Source: Sulfurovum sp. (GTDB lineage Bacteria > Campylobacterota > Campylobacteria > Campylobacterales > Sulfurovaceae). From it: DNA of 8,297 bases. Made by a program: the position numbers and the translations under genes. The stretch is from assembly GCA_030622375.1 (NCBI GenBank), contig JAUXGC010000051.1, forward strand, positions 1-8,297, given 5' to 3'. The notes under the pieces were generated by a model, which worked only from the letters and a program-made list of their open reading frames with translations, did no database searches and was not told the origin of the DNA. Below are positions 6,188-8,297 of the stretch, one piece after another. The first letter of the stretch is position 1; every line of letters begins with the position of its first letter.

Positions 6188-7096
6188 ATGCAGTTTACCT
6201 TTGGATCTCCATATTTTCTACTACTTCTGTTGCTTTTACCGTGCCTATTGTGGTGTAAGCCATATAGCAAGATATACTACTTTTCTAAATTAGAGTGGAT
6301 TCGTAAACAGAGTTTTATTTTTTCAATGGAGACTTGGCTAAAAATAGTTATTTATACTCTTATAGTTTTTGCTCTTGCAAAACCATTTGTCTATGATGCC
6401 TCTACAAATCAATTCAAAAAAGGTCGTGACCTTATTTTGGCTATTGATGCCAGTGGTTCTATGGCACAAAGTGGATTTGATAAAAAAAATAGATTTAAAA
6501 GTAAGCATGAAGTGCTACTGGAGCTCTCAAAGGCGTTTACAAAAAAACGTTTTGATGACAATATAGGCGTTGTTGTTTTTGGTACTTTCGCCTATACGGC
6601 TTCTCCTCTTACTTATGATTTAGAGTCACTTGGCTACCTGCTTGAAATGACTACAGTAGGCATAGCTGGGGAGAGTACTGCTATTGGGGATGCACTTATG
6701 CAATCTATACGCACTCTCTCTTTTGGTAAGGCAAAAAATAGGGCTATTGTTCTAATTACAGATGGACACCATAATGCAGGACAAATCTCTCCCAAGTCCG
6801 CTGTAGCCAAAGCAAAAACATTAGGCATCAAGATTTACACTATAGGTATAGGAAAAAAGTCTAATTATGATGCGGGACTATTGGAAACTATTGCCAATGA
6901 AAGTGGAGCCAAAAGTTACTCGGCTCATTCGGCAAAATCTCTATCTAAAATATATGAAGAGATAAATACTTTAGAGCCAAGCCCTATCCGAGGAGAAAAC
7001 TACCTTAATCAGAAAACTCTTATAGTTTTCCCTCTAATTATATCATTCATTCTTTTGTTTTTTTGGACCCTGTACCAAAGAAAAAGTATGTTGTGA
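6188..7096 (+). CDS. BatA-like von Willebrand factor A membrane protein
   Basis: Membrane-anchored vWA protein of the Bat (Bacteroides aerotolerance) type; related proteins work with MoxR AAA+ ATPases in envelope stress or metal-centre/complex maturation, but no substrate can be named here. The 302 residues comprise TM1 (about 8-23), a basic loop (24-41), TM2 (about 50-65), a vWA domain (about 80-262) and TM3 (about 277-295) with a short basic tail. The MIDAS metal site is complete: D87-A-S89-G-S91, T164 and D192 (ITDGHH). Positive charges in the TM1-TM2 loop and the tail put these inside and the vWA domain in the periplasm. The FGSPYFLLLLL start is typical of the family, so the ATG at 6188 is right despite lacking a ribosome binding site. 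It overlaps the next gene by GTGA. moxR and DUF58, often upstream in such operons, are absent here. Confidence 0.88.
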   Translation: MQFTFGSPYFLLLLLLLPCLLWCKPYSKIYYFSKLEWIRKQSFIFSMETWLKIVIYTLIVFALAKPFVYDASTNQFKKGRDLILAIDASGSMAQSGFDKKNRFKSKHEVLLELSKAFTKKRFDDNIGVVVFGTFAYTASPLTYDLESLGYLLEMTTVGIAGESTAIGDALMQSIRTLSFGKAKNRAIVLITDGHHNAGQISPKSAVAKAKTLGIKIYTIGIGKKSNYDAGLLETIANESGAKSYSAHSAKSLSKIYEEINTLEPSPIRGENYLNQKTLIVFPLIISFILLFFWTLYQRKSML

Positions 7097-8297
7097 GCCT
7101 ACTATATCCTAACTTTTTGTGGCTACTTGCTCCTATTATTGTACTTTTTTTATATAGGAAAAAAAGAGTTGTGGAAACCATGCATCTAATTATTTTAATA
7201 TTGATTATTGCAGCACTAAGTCACCCCATTATAAAAAATGGTTTTAGGGAGGGGACCATAGAAGCCAAAGAGTTTATTATTGCGCTAGATGTCTCCTACT
7301 CTATGAAAGCTAAAGATGTAAGTCCTACACGCTATGAGTTTGCCAAAGAGACAATCAATGCTCTACTTAAGGAAAATGCCAAAGATAACATTATGCTTAT
7401 TGCATTTACTACCAACCCACTACTACTCTCTCCCTCAACTACTGACCACGAGATGATACGCACTGCCCTAAAGAGTCTTAATCCAAATTATATACTCACA
7501 AAAGGAACCTCCCTTAAAAACCTTTTTAAAAAGATAACTTCTATGAAGATGTCACAAAAAAACCTGCTACTTATCACTGATGGAGGAGAAGAGGATGACC
7601 TTGACAGGCTGGCTCAACAAGTCAACGATGCAAAGATCTCTTTAACTATTTTAGCATTGGGTACACGGAGGGGTACGACAATAGAGAAAGCTGATGGTTC
7701 ACTTCTTAAAGACAGAGAAAACAATCTTGTTATTTCTCGCGTCAATCCTTTGCTAAAACAGTTGGCTTCTAGGACAAAAGGGCACTATATTACATCCTCT
7801 ATCTCAGCCATTGCAACAGCTAAGAGTTTAGAAAATGCACTTAAGCAAAATAGTCAACAAACAGAAATGATAACAAAAGCACAATATCACTACATAGAGC
7901 TGTATCAAATACCTCTCTTTCTAGCTCTAATATTTTTTTTGATACTACACACTAAAGCCATAAAATATCTTATAGCTCTTTTTGTTTTGTTTGGCATAAA
8001 CACACAAGCATCTATGTTAGATATTTATCACTTAAGCAAAGCATACGAAAATTATGGGGCAAAAGACTTTAGCACTACAAAAAAATATCTTCAAAAAATA
8101 GATGCTCCCTCCCTTCAAAGTCAGTTTGCATTAGCTGGTACTTACTATAAGCTCCATAAGTTTAAAAAAGCACTTAAAGCTTATGCCACTATCCTCTCTA
8201 CCTCCAGAGACCATAAACAAAAAATCTTCTATAATATTGCCAACACCTATGCTATGATGGGAGAGTATAGTAAAGCTAGAATATATTATGCTAAATC
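7093..8297 (+). CDS. BatB-like vWA protein fused to a TPR (BatC-like) domain, partial at 3' end
   Basis: Second vWA membrane protein of the Bat cluster. The frame stays open from GTG at 7093 to the window edge (401 codons), so the C-terminus is missing. TM1 is about 4-21 (NFLWLLAPIIVLFLY), a basic stretch YRKKR follows, then TM2 about 31-47. The vWA domain spans about 60-255 with a complete MIDAS: D66-V-S68-Y-S70, T139 and D163 (LITDGGEE). Two further hydrophobic segments (about 272-286 and 290-303) are split by the basic HTKAIK. From about 310 at least two TPR-like helix pairs appear (for example QFALAGTYYKLHKFKKAL and IFYNIANTYAMMGEYSKA). By charge, both vWA and TPR parts are periplasmic. 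The GTG overlaps the previous TGA; the next in-frame ATG (codon 30) would delete TM1. BatB-TPR fusions are known in other proteobacteria. No strong Shine-Dalgarno is seen, so translation is probably coupled to the upstream gene. Confidence 0.87.
   Translation, partial: MSLLYPNFLWLLAPIIVLFLYRKKRVVETMHLIILILIIAALSHPIIKNGFREGTIEAKEFIIALDVSYSMKAKDVSPTRYEFAKETINALLKENAKDNIMLIAFTTNPLLLSPSTTDHEMIRTALKSLNPNYILTKGTSLKNLFKKITSMKMSQKNLLLITDGGEEDDLDRLAQQVNDAKISLTILALGTRRGTTIEKADGSLLKDRENNLVISRVNPLLKQLASRTKGHYITSSISAIATAKSLENALKQNSQQTEMITKAQYHYIELYQIPLFLALIFFLILHTKAIKYLIALFVLFGINTQASMLDIYHLSKAYENYGAKDFSTTKKYLQKIDAPSLQSQFALAGTYYKLHKFKKALKAYATILSTSRDHKQKIFYNIANTYAMMGEYSKARIYYAK

Noticed and set aside
6634..6831. 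Minus-strand 65-codon frame inside the BatA-like gene
   Set aside because: Antisense to the conserved MIDAS-bearing vWA domain; a shadow frame.
7933..7940. T8 tract in the BatB-like gene (also A8 at 6482-6489 in the BatA-like gene and an 8-base tract in coaE) as phase-variation sites
   Set aside because: Tracts of eight A or T are expected in an A/T-rich genome, all frames are intact, and phase-variable tracts in this phylum are usually longer G/C runs.

Overview
The window looks like chromosomal DNA of a Campylobacterota (Epsilonproteobacteria) species, probably close to Sulfurovum/Sulfurimonas. This rests on low GC, the Helicobacter-like sequences of L35, IF3 and ThrRS, a ThrRS without a full TGS domain, and promoters that show a clear TATAAT but no recognisable -35 box. 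The assignment is from memory of family sequences, not from a search.

Layout. From about 6.07 kb leftward everything is on the minus strand. Reading in that direction, an operon encodes a YcbB-type L,D-transpeptidase, CoaE and DapF, with a 9-nt gap and then an ATGA overlap. Next come a single tRNA-Val(GAC) gene with its own -10 element and the conserved translation cluster thrS-infC-rpmI, in which rpmI is cut by the left window edge. From 6.19 kb rightward, on the plus strand, two von Willebrand factor A membrane proteins of the Bat (aerotolerance) type overlap by GTGA. The second is fused to a TPR (BatC-like) domain and runs off the right edge without a stop codon. A 117-bp divergent promoter region separates the two halves.

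How the genes fit together. DapF makes meso-diaminopimelate, the peptidoglycan residue that L,D-transpeptidases cross-link, so the left operon joins precursor supply and wall cross-linking, with CoA synthesis between them. thrS-infC-rpmI is the classic translation operon. Here thrS and infC both begin with TTG, and infC is coupled to thrS by a TTGA overlap. The infC-rpmI junction is widened to 253 bp by a REPIN-like pair of inverted GTAG hairpins, downstream of which rpmI has its own likely promoter. The Bat proteins are predicted to hold their MIDAS-bearing vWA domains in the periplasm; neither moxR nor a DUF58 gene is present in the window.

No wholly new system is evident. The items most worth checking are the REPIN inside the translation operon, the signal-peptide-like junction inside the BatB-TPR fusion, and the probable leaderless start of batA.
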